From the NCBI RefSeq assembly GCF_000817775.3, contig NZ_JTHE03000121.1:36328-100327 (forward strand): a DNA stretch of 64,000 nt. The letters run 5' to 3'. Source of the DNA: Lyngbya confervoides BDU141951. Lineage in GTDB: Bacteria > Cyanobacteriota > Cyanobacteriia > Thermosynechococcales > Thermosynechococcaceae. Both the position numbers and the translations under genes were made by a program. This document shows, piece by piece, positions 17,228-26,100 of this stretch (position 1 is the first letter of the stretch; each line of letters opens with the position of its first letter). A model generated the notes under the pieces. It ran no database searches. It had not been told where the DNA came from and worked only from the letters and a program-made list of their open reading frames with translations.

Positions 17228-19048
17228 ATGACTGCGACACCTTCTGCTAACGTATCCGGGCGTCGCCAGGCCAATGATTGGCAACTCTTTAAGAGTATTC
17301 TTCCCTACGCCTCTCCCTACCGAAATCCGGTCGGTCTGGCGGCGCTTCTGCTCATTCCCTTAGCGCTAGCGGGTGCGCTTCAACCCCTGCTGGTCGGCCA
17401 GGCGATTTCCCTGCTCAGGGGCGAGGATTCAGCCTATGATTTTTTGAAGGCGATCCCCTTGGGGACGGGGCTGAATGTCCTCAGCGGCCTTTTGCTGGTT
17501 ACAGTGGTAACTCGCTTTAGTTTACAAGCGGTTCAGGGATTTTGGGTGCAAAAGGTTGGGCAGCAAATTACCGCGGATATTCGGCGAGATTTATTTGCCC
17601 ATGTGCTGTCGCTCTCGGTTCGATTTTTTGACCGGACCCCGGTGGGCAAGCTCATCACGCGCTTAACCAGTGACGTTGAGGCCTTGGGAAATGTCTTTGC
17701 CACGGGAGCAGTTGGAATTATCAGCGATATTTTTTCAATTCTCGTTATCGTGGTCACCATGTTCCTGACCCAGTGGCAGTTGGCTTTGGTGCTGGTGCTG
17801 CTGCTGATTCCCATTGCGGCGTTGATCCTCTATTTTCAGTATGAATATCGCCGGGCCAACTACAGGGCCCGGGAAGAACTGGCCGAACTCAATGCCACGC
17901 TTCAGGAAAATATGATGGGCATTAGCGTGGTGCAAATGTTTCGCCGCGAGCGCTTTAACAGTGAACTGTTCCGCCAAAGCAACCTCAACTATGTCCACGA
18001 AGTTGACCGTACCATTTTCTTTGATTCGGCGGTATCTGCAACCCTAGAGTGGGTTGCCTTTGCAGCCATCGCTGGCATTCTGTGGTTCGGAGGGAAAGGC
18101 CTGCTCAATGAAACGCTGACTCTGGGAACGCTCTCCACCTTCATTTTGTTTGCGCAACGACTCTTTAATCCTCTGCAGCAGCTGGCTGAAAAATTCACCT
18201 CGATTCAAGCCGGTCTGACGGCTATCGAGCGGATTTACGATTTGCTAAGCGAACCGGTAGAAATTCGAGATGCCCCAGAAACGCAAACCCTGAGCACTGA
18301 TGAAGCGGATCACCTCGGTGAGATTCAATTCCAAAACGTCTGGTTTGCCTACAAGGATGATGACTATGTGCTGAGGGATCTCTCGTTTACCCTGCGGCCT
18401 GGGGAGAAGGTGGCGATTGTGGGGCCGACCGGTGCTGGAAAAAGCTCGATTATTCGTCTTTTATGCCGTCTATATGAACCGTCTCAAGGTCGAATTATCG
18501 TGGATGGCGTGGATGTGCGAAACCTCTCTCAATCTGAGCTGCGTCGTCATGTAGGGGTTATCTTGCAAAATGGATTTCTGTTTGCGGGCGATGTTAAAAG
18601 CAACATTGCGCTGGGAGAGTCCTATTGTCTCTCGCAAATCCAGGAGGCGGCAGAGCGGGTAAACGTGGATGGATTTATTCGCGAACTGCCGGAAGGGTAC
18701 GATACGCAGCTGCGACAGCGAGGAACCAATCTGTCGGCAGGGCAGAAGCAGCTTCTGGCCTTTGCCCGAGCCTCGATCCGAAATCCTAACATTTTGGTAC
18801 TGGATGAGGCTACGGCCAATTTAGATGTGGGAACCGAGGTGGTGATCCAAGACGCCTTAGAAAAGCTTTTGGCGCAGCGAACGGCTATTATCATTGCCCA
18901 TCGCCTCTCCACGATTCGGAATGTGGACCGTATTTTAGTCCTCAAGCAAGGGGAATTGGTGGAGCAGGGAACCCATCGGCAGCTGTTGCAGCAAGAGGGC
19001 GTCTATGCGAGCCTCTATCGTCTCCAAACGCTGGGGGTTGCGGGTTAG
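17228..19048 (+). CDS. ABC exporter, fused permease and ATPase (multidrug/lipid type)
   Basis: A 606-residue half-transporter. Six transmembrane helices occupy about residues 25-330, with the coupling-region signature DRTPVGKLITRLTSDVEAL. The nucleotide-binding domain has Walker A GPTGAGKSS (about 400), Q-loop GVILQNGFLF, ABC signature LSAGQKQLL, Walker B NILVLDEATAN and H-loop IIAHRLSTI. It likely works as a homodimer or with a partner; the substrate cannot be read from the sequence. Its stop overlaps the convergent next gene by 4 bp. Confidence 0.92.
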   Translation: MTATPSANVSGRRQANDWQLFKSILPYASPYRNPVGLAALLLIPLALAGALQPLLVGQAISLLRGEDSAYDFLKAIPLGTGLNVLSGLLLVTVVTRFSLQAVQGFWVQKVGQQITADIRRDLFAHVLSLSVRFFDRTPVGKLITRLTSDVEALGNVFATGAVGIISDIFSILVIVVTMFLTQWQLALVLVLLLIPIAALILYFQYEYRRANYRAREELAELNATLQENMMGISVVQMFRRERFNSELFRQSNLNYVHEVDRTIFFDSAVSATLEWVAFAAIAGILWFGGKGLLNETLTLGTLSTFILFAQRLFNPLQQLAEKFTSIQAGLTAIERIYDLLSEPVEIRDAPETQTLSTDEADHLGEIQFQNVWFAYKDDDYVLRDLSFTLRPGEKVAIVGPTGAGKSSIIRLLCRLYEPSQGRIIVDGVDVRNLSQSELRRHVGVILQNGFLFAGDVKSNIALGESYCLSQIQEAAERVNVDGFIRELPEGYDTQLRQRGTNLSAGQKQLLAFARASIRNPNILVLDEATANLDVGTEVVIQDALEKLLAQRTAIIIAHRLSTIRNVDRILVLKQGELVEQGTHRQLLQQEGVYASLYRLQTLGVAG

Positions 19049-19596
19049 GACGGAGAGGGAGGCGAGTCCGATGGAAATGGGTTTTGGGGAAAACCGCTGG
19101 ACGATAAATTAATCCAAAGCTGCGGCGATCGCAGACAGGCCATGAGTCTGGTCAGGATCGGAGGAGAAGCCGAGGTGACCAAGGTGGAGGGAAATACATG
19201 GGTGCCCCAAGCGGGGTGGCACAGAAGCTTGCACTCCCCTTGGGCCTGGACGGGAAAGTGCAGCAGCTGTTGGGCTAGGGCCACATCATCCAGGAGTTGG
19301 AGGCCCGCCGGCGATCGCACTGGGGTGCCAAATTTGGGGTCAAAATAGTCTACCCAGTAGCCCAGACCCTCCAGGGCCGTGGACCATTGTTCTGCCTGCG
19401 TCAGAAAATTTTGACGCAGGATTGCTTTGTGCTGCTCTGTGTTCGCTGTGCGATCGCACAGCGAAACGGGACTGTATTGCAAATATAAAGCCAAGGCCTG
19501 TACCGGAACGGACCAGCTTGGCAGAATTTGCCGCCAATGCTGTTGCAGAAAGGCCGTCGGAGAATGAATGGAAATTTGCGGCAGAAATGGAGCCAA
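19045..19596 (-). CDS. MMADHC-like protein (cobalamin-trafficking type D family)
   Basis: A 183-residue protein with the run LGYWVDYFDPKFGTPVRSPAG near the middle, LLDDVALAQQLL after it, and a conserved-looking HPAWGTHVFPS. This resembles the cyanobacterial proteins annotated as methylmalonic aciduria and homocystinuria type D (MMADHC) homologues. In animals MMADHC directs cobalamin to its enzymes; the bacterial role is unproven. The assignment is from recall of the family. No signal peptide or membrane segment is present. Confidence 0.6.
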   Translation of the reverse strand: MAPFLPQISIHSPTAFLQQHWRQILPSWSVPVQALALYLQYSPVSLCDRTANTEQHKAILRQNFLTQAEQWSTALEGLGYWVDYFDPKFGTPVRSPAGLQLLDDVALAQQLLHFPVQAQGECKLLCHPAWGTHVFPSTLVTSASPPILTRLMACLRSPQLWINLSSSGFPQNPFPSDSPPSPS

Positions 19597-19732
19597 TTCA
19601 TCGCAATTTTGGGTGCTCCTCTACGATGCCCTGAGGCTTCCGTTCCTGCAACCTCAGCGAGCTTGAGATTCCTGGATACCTTTTCTGGGCACCCATCCAG
19701 GTTGCTGAGGTTGCACTTCATTGCAATGGGGG

Positions 19733-20950
19733 CTAAGAACTCGGGCTATTGCTAGAGGACTCCAGCCGCACACAATCTAGCATTCTCAGAGTGGCCGCCG
19801 CAGCGTAGTTGCGAAGTCCAGGCTGATTAGGGGCAAAGGCCTGTCCAGACTCGTTTAGGGGCGAGGCAACACCGCAAAAGCCAGACATTTGGGTGATCAA
19901 ATCCCTTGCCCAGTGCCCGCTCGTGTCAACAAAATTTATCGGAGTGACGCTCTGGACCAGTTCTGGATCCTGTCCCTGCAGCGTTAGGGCATATTCCGAG
20001 GCGCGACGGAGAATGGCCATGAGCTCAGCGCGAGTCACCGCTTGGGTGGGGCGAAAGTTCCCGTCTTCGTATCCACTGACAATGTTGTTCTCCTTGGCGT
20101 AGGCAATTTTTGCCGCACTCCAGCGAGAACTGTCCACGTCGGGGTAAGGACCGCGTTGGACCTGACTCGGAATGTTGAGCCTGGTATCCGGCAGGGTCTT
20201 GATCGCTTCCAAAATCATGGATACAATCTGCTCCCGTGTTAGCGCGGTTCTAGGGCGAAAAGTATTGTCCTCAAAGCCTTTGATAAACTGGAGTTCCACG
20301 GCTTTGCGAATTTCTTCTAGATAGAGATCGCCTGCCACATCTTGGAACGGGAGATCCCCAATCACCGTAACGGGTGGAGTTTCACCCACTTGATCAAGCG
20401 AATCAGCCACTAGATAAACATGACCGAGAACCTTGTCTTCATAGGTGCGCTTTGCAAAGCGCCAGCCCGAATTTAGGACAATCTTGGCAAAACCTGTGGT
20501 GCTGCCGTTCGCGCTCCCAATTTCAATCTCTGGGGTCGTGGTATTATCAGGGGCGCCCACCAGAACCAGGTTACCATCCCGATCACGAATTCGCAGACGA
20601 TACCGTAACCCCAAATCCTGTTCACCAACGCGGATAGAATAACCGTTGGCGTCGACGCTGCGACCACAGATCCCGGCGAAATTAAAGGTGCTCAGCAGGG
20701 GATCAATCATCACTGGATTGCTGCCGCTTTCTTCCCAGCAGGGGCGTTCATCGGACTGCTGCTCAATAATTAACAGCTGGTGCTTGTCTCCACTCCCGAT
20801 GGGTGCTGCGACTGCTACAAACTTACTCTGGTCAACTTCACTGGATCCAAAGGTTGCAGCGTGACTTGCCTGAAACGGCAGGAACACTTGAAGGCTTGAA
20901 AGAGCTGCGATCGCAGAATATACGAGGGGACGCACAATTTGTTTTTTCAT
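19733..20950 (-). CDS. Secreted DUF3747 protein with S-layer homology domains
   Basis: A 405-residue exported protein. The signal peptide covers about residues 1-31 (cleavage near SHAA). The DUF3747 domain (about 32-140) shows FVAVAAPIGSGDKHQLLIIE, RPCW and FNFAGICGRSVDANGYSIR. SLH repeats follow (about 185-360; FIKGFEDNTFRPRTALTREQ, NIVSGYEDGNFRPTQAVTRAE), which anchor proteins to the pyruvylated cell-wall polymer or link the outer membrane to peptidoglycan. The ATG at 20950 fits the signal peptide; an upstream in-frame ATG at 20968 is possible. It is divergent from the guanidine operon across 825 bp. Confidence 0.85.
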   Translation of the reverse strand: MKKQIVRPLVYSAIAALSSLQVFLPFQASHAATFGSSEVDQSKFVAVAAPIGSGDKHQLLIIEQQSDERPCWEESGSNPVMIDPLLSTFNFAGICGRSVDANGYSIRVGEQDLGLRYRLRIRDRDGNLVLVGAPDNTTTPEIEIGSANGSTTGFAKIVLNSGWRFAKRTYEDKVLGHVYLVADSLDQVGETPPVTVIGDLPFQDVAGDLYLEEIRKAVELQFIKGFEDNTFRPRTALTREQIVSMILEAIKTLPDTRLNIPSQVQRGPYPDVDSSRWSAAKIAYAKENNIVSGYEDGNFRPTQAVTRAELMAILRRASEYALTLQGQDPELVQSVTPINFVDTSGHWARDLITQMSGFCGVASPLNESGQAFAPNQPGLRNYAAAATLRMLDCVRLESSSNSPSS

Positions 20951-21775
20951 ATGCAATGGTTGAATCATTTCACAACATGAGGCAAAGACTGAGGACCTGG
21001 AGCAACAGGCCCCTCATCACTGAATGCCATAGACCCCGCGGTCAATCCCTAGAGCCTCAAAATCCGCTGATTTTGTCCCCCAGCTCCAGCACATTAACCG
21101 TCTGCTGCCCCTAAAGCAACAGACCTCGACCCGATAAAAATGACCTAGGCTGACCTGAGATTTGTGGTGGATGGAGTACCGATCCGTCCACGCTTAGGGT
21201 CCAAGGACGCATAGAGCGCTCTCTAGAGTTCCCTGAAAGTGGAAATTCCGCTCATCGTTTCAGAATGTATCTCAGCAGTGAACAGCACTTGCACAGGCCC
21301 GTTACTAGCGGTTGAGGGCAATCTATCGTGAACGGCGCCTTAGGAAAGCAGTCTTTCAAAAACCTTTACGATCTTGGGGCAAATCTGCTACTTTATTCTC
21401 CAGAAAAAAATAATAATCTCTAACATCAGCGTTGCCAGCCAAAAACTCTGCGTCTATTTCTCTCTAGAAGTAATTTTCAGAGGGAAGGGGCTCTTGATGG
21501 GCAAGAAATTTTGGTAAGCTGAGGAGCAACTTTCGTCGCGCCAAAATACAGGTTATTTTTTCACGGTTCTGCATCCAAACCATCGGTTGGGAGATTGAGT
21601 TAAGGATTGTTAGAGTCCTTAGGGCGATCAAAGGGCGATCCACCCTTGAAGGGTCCAATGTCAAGGAGTAGGCGTCAAGAAGCAGAGCTGGGTTCTAGAA
21701 ATGAGTCAAAAACGTGCGGGGTGCGGCGATTGAGAGGGAAAGTTTACGCCCACTTTTACGGATAAATTATTAGAA
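20951..21775. other. Long intergenic region upstream of the guanidine operon
   Basis: No convincing gene is present in these 825 bp; short frames at 20969-21114 (+) and 21464-21664 (-) look random. I searched by eye for the guanidine-I (ykkC) core elements (CTAGGGTTCCG and GGTCCGAGAG) and for GTA-N8-TAC NtcA sites and found no good match. AT-rich stretches near 21400-21425 may mark a promoter. The size of the region suggests an unidentified leader, regulatory site or small RNA. Confidence 0.5.
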
Positions 21776-22969
21776 ATGACGGAAGATTCTGTATTTCAGC
21801 CCCCCGAAGATTCTGACATTCGTCAAACTCAAGCCCAACAGGCCTTAGAGCGCGAAGCCCAGCTGTCGTTGACCGGATGGCAGCAAGAAGTCAGCCGAGG
21901 CCTTGAATATGGCTTGGAGGCGGCTGAGAGCATTCGCGATCGCACCATTCCCACCTTCTCGCGGGGGGAACTCCCACACTTTGCGGGCATCAATACCTTT
22001 CTCAAAGCGCCCTACCTAGAAGATGTCCGCCGGGTCGGCGACTACGATATCGCGGTGGTGGGCGTTCCCCATGATTCGGGAACAACCTACCGTCCGGGCA
22101 CCCGATTTGGTCCCCAAGGAATCCGGCGAATTTCCGCCCTGTATACCCCCTACAACTTTGAAACGGGCATTGATCTGCGCGAGCAAATTACCCTGTGCGA
22201 TGTGGGAGATATTTTCACAATTCCTGCAAACAACGAAAAATCCTTTGACCAAATTTCCAAGGGCATTGCCCATATCTTCAGCTCAGGGGCCTTTCCGATT
22301 ATTTTGGGAGGCGATCACTCCATTGGATTTCCGACCGTTCGGGGGGTTTGTCGCCATCTAGGGGATAAAAAAGTCGGAATTATCCACTTTGATCGCCATG
22401 TGGATACCCAGGAAACCGATCTCGATGAGCGCATGCATACCTGCCCTTGGTTCCATGCCACCCATATGAAAAATGCGCCGGCCCAAAATCTGGTGCAGTT
22501 GGGAATTGGCGGTTGGCAGGTGCCTCGCCAGGGGGTCAAGGTTTGCCGGGAACGGGCCACCAACATTCTCACGGTTACCGACATCACGGAAATGGGCCTG
22601 GATGCGGCGGTGGATTACGCCCTAGAGCGCGCCCTAGATGGTACAGACTGCGTCTACGTCAGCTTTGATATTGACTGTATTGATGCTGGATTTGTCCCAG
22701 GCACCGGCTGGCCAGAACCGGGTGGACTGTTGCCCCGCGAGGCGCTGTACTTGCTCAACAAAATCATTCGCAATGCACCGGTGTGCGGGTTGGAAGTGGT
22801 GGAGGTGTCTCCTCCCTACGACATTAGCGATATGACCGCCCTAATGGCTACCCGCGTAATTTGTGATGCCATGGCCAGCTTAGTGCTTTCTGGACAGCTT
22901 CCCCGCACCCAAAGGCCAGGCTATCTCCATGCAGAGGCAAATCTTGAGGTTGGAGCGGACTGGGAGTAG
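21776..22969 (+). CDS. gdmH: Nickel-dependent guanidine hydrolase (ureohydrolase family; Sll1077 type)
   Basis: A 397-residue ureohydrolase. The binuclear metal ligands are visible: GGDHSIGF (His181), HFDRHVDTQ (Asp206, His208, Asp210) and SFDIDCID (Asp298, Asp300). Two features separate it from agmatinase: a long N-terminal extension (about 70 residues before the catalytic fold) and FDRHVD in place of the usual FDAHxD, as I recall for Synechocystis Sll1077, now known as guanidine hydrolase GdmH. The two genes behind it encode HypA- and HypB-like proteins, as needed to load nickel into GdmH. It converts guanidine to urea and ammonia. The agmatinase (speB) label is the main alternative. Confidence 0.85.
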   Translation: MTEDSVFQPPEDSDIRQTQAQQALEREAQLSLTGWQQEVSRGLEYGLEAAESIRDRTIPTFSRGELPHFAGINTFLKAPYLEDVRRVGDYDIAVVGVPHDSGTTYRPGTRFGPQGIRRISALYTPYNFETGIDLREQITLCDVGDIFTIPANNEKSFDQISKGIAHIFSSGAFPIILGGDHSIGFPTVRGVCRHLGDKKVGIIHFDRHVDTQETDLDERMHTCPWFHATHMKNAPAQNLVQLGIGGWQVPRQGVKVCRERATNILTVTDITEMGLDAAVDYALERALDGTDCVYVSFDIDCIDAGFVPGTGWPEPGGLLPREALYLLNKIIRNAPVCGLEVVEVSPPYDISDMTALMATRVICDAMASLVLSGQLPRTQRPGYLHAEANLEVGADWE

Positions 22970-22972
22970 GTC

Positions 22973-23347
22973 ATGCATGAAACCGATATGACCCAAGCCT
23001 TAATTTTGACGGTGAAGGATTGGTGGGACAGCCAACCTGAGCGCCCTCGGATTTCTAAGGTGCATCTGGTGGTCGGGCAGTTCACCTGTGTGGAACCCGC
23101 TAGCCTGCAGTTTGCATTTCAGGCCCAAACCCGTAAGACGTTTTTAGACGGAGCGCAGCTCGTGATTCGAGAGACGCCCCTGATCGCCCATTGTCATCAC
23201 TGTCAGCAGGACTACCACCCAGTGATGGGATTGCAATATGCCTGTCCCCAATGTGCGGCGCCCATGGAGGAAATTCGCTCAGGGCGGGAGTTGAAAGTTG
23301 ATCGCATTGAATACGCTAACCAGGAGAGCCATGCACCAAACTGCTGA
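22973..23347 (+). CDS. ghaA: HypA-like nickel chaperone for guanidine hydrolase
   Basis: A 124-residue HypA-family protein. It begins [10 protein letters not shown], where His2 is the conserved nickel ligand. A zinc site is formed by CHHC (about residues 75-78) and CPQC (about 92-95). It starts 3 bp after gdmH and overlaps the HypB-like gene by 17 bp, so translation is coupled. In Synechocystis the equivalent pair (Sll1078/Sll1079) matures guanidine hydrolase rather than hydrogenase; no hydrogenase gene is nearby here. Confidence 0.87.
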   Translation: MHETDMTQALILTVKDWWDSQPERPRISKVHLVVGQFTCVEPASLQFAFQAQTRKTFLDGAQLVIRETPLIAHCHHCQQDYHPVMGLQYACPQCAAPMEEIRSGRELKVDRIEYANQESHAPNC

Positions 23348-24008
23348 TGCGGCGATCGGCATGAACCTGCTGCACGCCAACCAGGAAGGGGCCAGCCATA
23401 ATCAAGCCCACTTTGATGCCTGGGGCGTGACCTGCTTCAACGTGATGAGCAGTCCAGGCGCCGGCAAAACCGTCTTGCTGGAGAAGACTCTAGCTCAACT
23501 GAGGTCTGAAATTGCGATCGCCGTGATTGAAGGAGATATGACCACAGAGCTGGATGCCGATCGGCTGCGCCAGTACGATGTGCCGGTCATTGCCATCAAT
23601 ACCGGACGCGCCTGCCATTTAGATGCCCGCATGGTAGCCGGAGGAATCCACCGCCTCGCGACGGACTACGACCCCACGCAATTTGACCTGGTCCTGGTTG
23701 AAAACGTTGGCAATCTGGTTTGTCCGGCAGAATTTGAGGTGGGAGAACATGCAAAGGTTGCGCTGCTAAGCGTGACTGAAGGGGAAGACAAACCGCTGAA
23801 GTACCCGGTCATGTTTCAAGAAGCCGACTGTCTCTTGATTACCAAGACCGACTTGGTGCCCTACCTAGAGATTGATGTACATCGCATCATCTCCCATGTT
23901 CGCCAGTTGAACCCGAGCGCAGCCATTATTCCTGTATCAGCGCGCACAGGAGAGGGGTTAGAGACTTGGTTCAATTGGGTTAAAGCATCTCTACGGGGTA
24001 GGGCTTAA
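23331..24008 (+). CDS. ghaB: HypB-like GTPase for nickel insertion into guanidine hydrolase
   Basis: A 225-residue GTPase of the HypB/UreG class. P-loop SSPGAGKT (about 40-47), switch region [28 protein letters not shown], and base-recognition TKTDL are present. Unlike hydrogenase HypB it has no His-rich N-terminal stretch. I chose ATG 23331 ([10 protein letters not shown]), preceded by AGGAG; an earlier in-frame start at 23298 lies deeper inside ghaA. It presumably hydrolyses GTP while delivering nickel to GdmH. Confidence 0.87.
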   Translation: MHQTADAAIGMNLLHANQEGASHNQAHFDAWGVTCFNVMSSPGAGKTVLLEKTLAQLRSEIAIAVIEGDMTTELDADRLRQYDVPVIAINTGRACHLDARMVAGGIHRLATDYDPTQFDLVLVENVGNLVCPAEFEVGEHAKVALLSVTEGEDKPLKYPVMFQEADCLLITKTDLVPYLEIDVHRIISHVRQLNPSAAIIPVSARTGEGLETWFNWVKASLRGRA

Positions 24009-24074
24009 GGCCCCTGTGGCTTGGATCGGGCTGGCGGACTTCCCCTTGGGGGCTGATTGTGATTGGAGAGTGAC

Positions 24075-25109
24075 ATGAAACGGCGACGGTTTTTTTCATT
24101 GGCCGCAAGTATTTTCTTAACAGTGGTTTTAGTTGCAAGCTGTTCCCAGGCACCGAATGCCCCGGAATCTGATCTGGGGCCTGCAATTAAAATTGGCTAC
24201 AGCAACTGGGCGGGCTGGTGGCCCTGGGCGGTGGCCGAAGAAGAAAAACTGTTTGAGAAAAATGGAGTCAACGTTGAGTTAAAGTGGTTCGACGGTTATG
24301 TAGAGTCAATGGAAGCCTTTGCCACCGGTCAGCTTGACGGCAATTCCCAGACCCTCAACGATACGGTGTCCTTCGCCGCTGGCGCACCCAACGGCGAAGT
24401 CGTGGTGCTGGTCAACGATAACTCCGAGGGCAATGACAAGATTATTGTCTCCCAGGACATTCAAACCATTCAAGATCTCAAAGGGAAAAAGGTTGCCGTT
24501 GAGGAAGGGGTTGTGGATGACTTTTTGCTGAGTTTGGCCCTTGAGCAAGCGGGGATGAAGCGGTCAGATGTGGAAATTGTTCCGTTAGAAACGGGAAAGG
24601 CCGCGGCTGCCTTTGCGGCTGGACAAGTGGATGCCACAGGCGTATTTCCTCCCTTTTGGCTGACGGCCTTAGAGCGGGAAGGGAGCAAAGAACTGGTCAG
24701 CTCTAAGGAATTTCCAGGCGCCATTCCAGATTTGCTCGTGGTTAGCCAAACCTTGATTGACCAGCAGCCAGAGAAGGTGCAAGCGCTGGTGAATACCTGG
24801 TACGACACCTTAGAATTTATTGAGCAAAATCCTGAGAAATCGGATGAAATTATGGCCAAGCGTGCGGGAGTGAGCACGGAAGACTTTCAGAAATTTAAGG
24901 ACGGTACGCGCATTTTTACCATTGAAGAGAACCTAGAGGCCTTTTCCCCCGGCGACAACATGAAGCATATGCCCTTTGCCGCCAGGAAAATGGCTGACTT
25001 TATGGTCAGCGTTGGCTTGATGAAGCAAGAAGATATTCCAGATTTTGAAAAGCTCTTTGACGATCGCTTTGTGAAAGCTTACGCTGCTGAAAATGCGTCT
25101 GCGTCTTAG
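24075..25109 (+). CDS. ABC transporter substrate-binding lipoprotein (probable guanidine importer)
   Basis: A 344-residue lipoprotein of the NitT/TauT (SsuA/ThiY-like) binding-protein family. The signal peptide starts MKRRRFFSLAA and ends at lipobox LVASC. The binding-protein fold shows IGYSNWAGWWPWAVAEEEKLF (about 35-55; family start), GQLDGNSQTLNDTV and DLKGKKVAVEEG. Placement directly after gdmH-ghaAB, with permease and ATPase genes next, points to guanidine as substrate; this is inferred from context. The ATG at 24075 is favoured over a TTG at 24063. Confidence 0.85.
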   Translation: MKRRRFFSLAASIFLTVVLVASCSQAPNAPESDLGPAIKIGYSNWAGWWPWAVAEEEKLFEKNGVNVELKWFDGYVESMEAFATGQLDGNSQTLNDTVSFAAGAPNGEVVVLVNDNSEGNDKIIVSQDIQTIQDLKGKKVAVEEGVVDDFLLSLALEQAGMKRSDVEIVPLETGKAAAAFAAGQVDATGVFPPFWLTALEREGSKELVSSKEFPGAIPDLLVVSQTLIDQQPEKVQALVNTWYDTLEFIEQNPEKSDEIMAKRAGVSTEDFQKFKDGTRIFTIEENLEAFSPGDNMKHMPFAARKMADFMVSVGLMKQEDIPDFEKLFDDRFVKAYAAENASAS

Positions 25110-25213
25110 ATGAATGACGATGAACAACATGGGGGCACGGGGTATTTTCTCTTCCAAGGAAAGCTTCTGCCCACTGCGTTATTGGCTGCCTATCCTATTT
25201 TGAGCTTGGCTAT

Positions 25214-26068
25214 ATGACTCCGATAATTTCCTCTCCAACGGTACCGGCTTCTCCGCGAGGCATGAAGCGCAATGGCCTGGCACCCACTGTATTCTGGCGA
25301 ATGACGGAGGATATCCCGCGATCGCTGCAGGGGCTACTGGTGGTTCTATCGGTGGCGGTTCCCCTGGCTCTTTGGTGGGGGTTGGCCGCAACGGGGTGGA
25401 TCCACCCGAAATTTTTGCCTTCTCCCATTGACGTGGCTCAGGCTCTAACTTCACTCTTCGCCGAAGGGGTACTCTGGACCGATGCCTGGGCCAGTATTTA
25501 CCGCGTGAGTCTGGGATTCCTCTTGGCGGCGGTGATCTCGGTACCCTTGGGAATCATGATGGGCACCTTTTCCAGTGTGCGCGCCTTGAGCGAACCGATT
25601 ATCGGGATTGTACGCTATATGCCCGCGCCGGCTTTTATCCCCCTGCTGATTATTTACCTGGGACTGGATGAAGCCCCTAAAATTGCGCTGATTTTCATCG
25701 GGACAGTCTTTTTCAACGTTTTGATGATTATGGATGCGGTGAAGTTTGTGCCGAAGGAGCTTCTGGAGACGGGCTTTACGCTAGGAGGAAGCCGTCGGCA
25801 GGTTTTGATGCAGGTGATTACCCCCTACGTGGTGCCCAATATTTTAGACGCCTTTCGAGTGAATATGGCGGCCTCTTGGAACCTAGTGGTGGTGGCGGAA
25901 TTAGTGGCCGCTAATGAGGGACTGGGCAAGCGCATTGAGCTGGCCCAGCGCTTTTTTCGGACGGATGAGATTTTTGCCTGTCTCATCGTCCTGGGGTTGA
26001 TTGGATTTGCCATTGATTTAGGCTTCCGGGTTCTGCTACGGACGACCTGTCGCTGGGCGGTTGAATAG
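25214..26068 (+). CDS. ABC transporter permease (probable guanidine importer)
   Basis: A 284-residue SsuC/TauC-type inner-membrane permease with about six helices. The permease (EAA) signature reads ETGFTLGGSRRQVLMQVITP (about 175-195). The first 35 residues are hydrophilic. It follows the binding protein by 104 bp and precedes the ATPase by 32 bp, so the three form one importer. Confidence 0.88.
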   Translation: MTPIISSPTVPASPRGMKRNGLAPTVFWRMTEDIPRSLQGLLVVLSVAVPLALWWGLAATGWIHPKFLPSPIDVAQALTSLFAEGVLWTDAWASIYRVSLGFLLAAVISVPLGIMMGTFSSVRALSEPIIGIVRYMPAPAFIPLLIIYLGLDEAPKIALIFIGTVFFNVLMIMDAVKFVPKELLETGFTLGGSRRQVLMQVITPYVVPNILDAFRVNMAASWNLVVVAELVAANEGLGKRIELAQRFFRTDEIFACLIVLGLIGFAIDLGFRVLLRTTCRWAVE

Positions 26069-26100
26069 ATGAAATCCGTCATCATGGAGGGACCCTTGAT

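Noticed and set aside
21464..21664. A 66-residue minus-strand ORF upstream of gdmH.
   Set aside because: No ribosome binding site and no recognisable pattern; likely chance.
20969..21775. A guanidine-I riboswitch before gdmH.
   Set aside because: Short strings such as CTTAGGGTCC and CTAGAGTTCC resemble parts of the motif, but the paired GGTCCGAGAG and ACACGG elements are missing.
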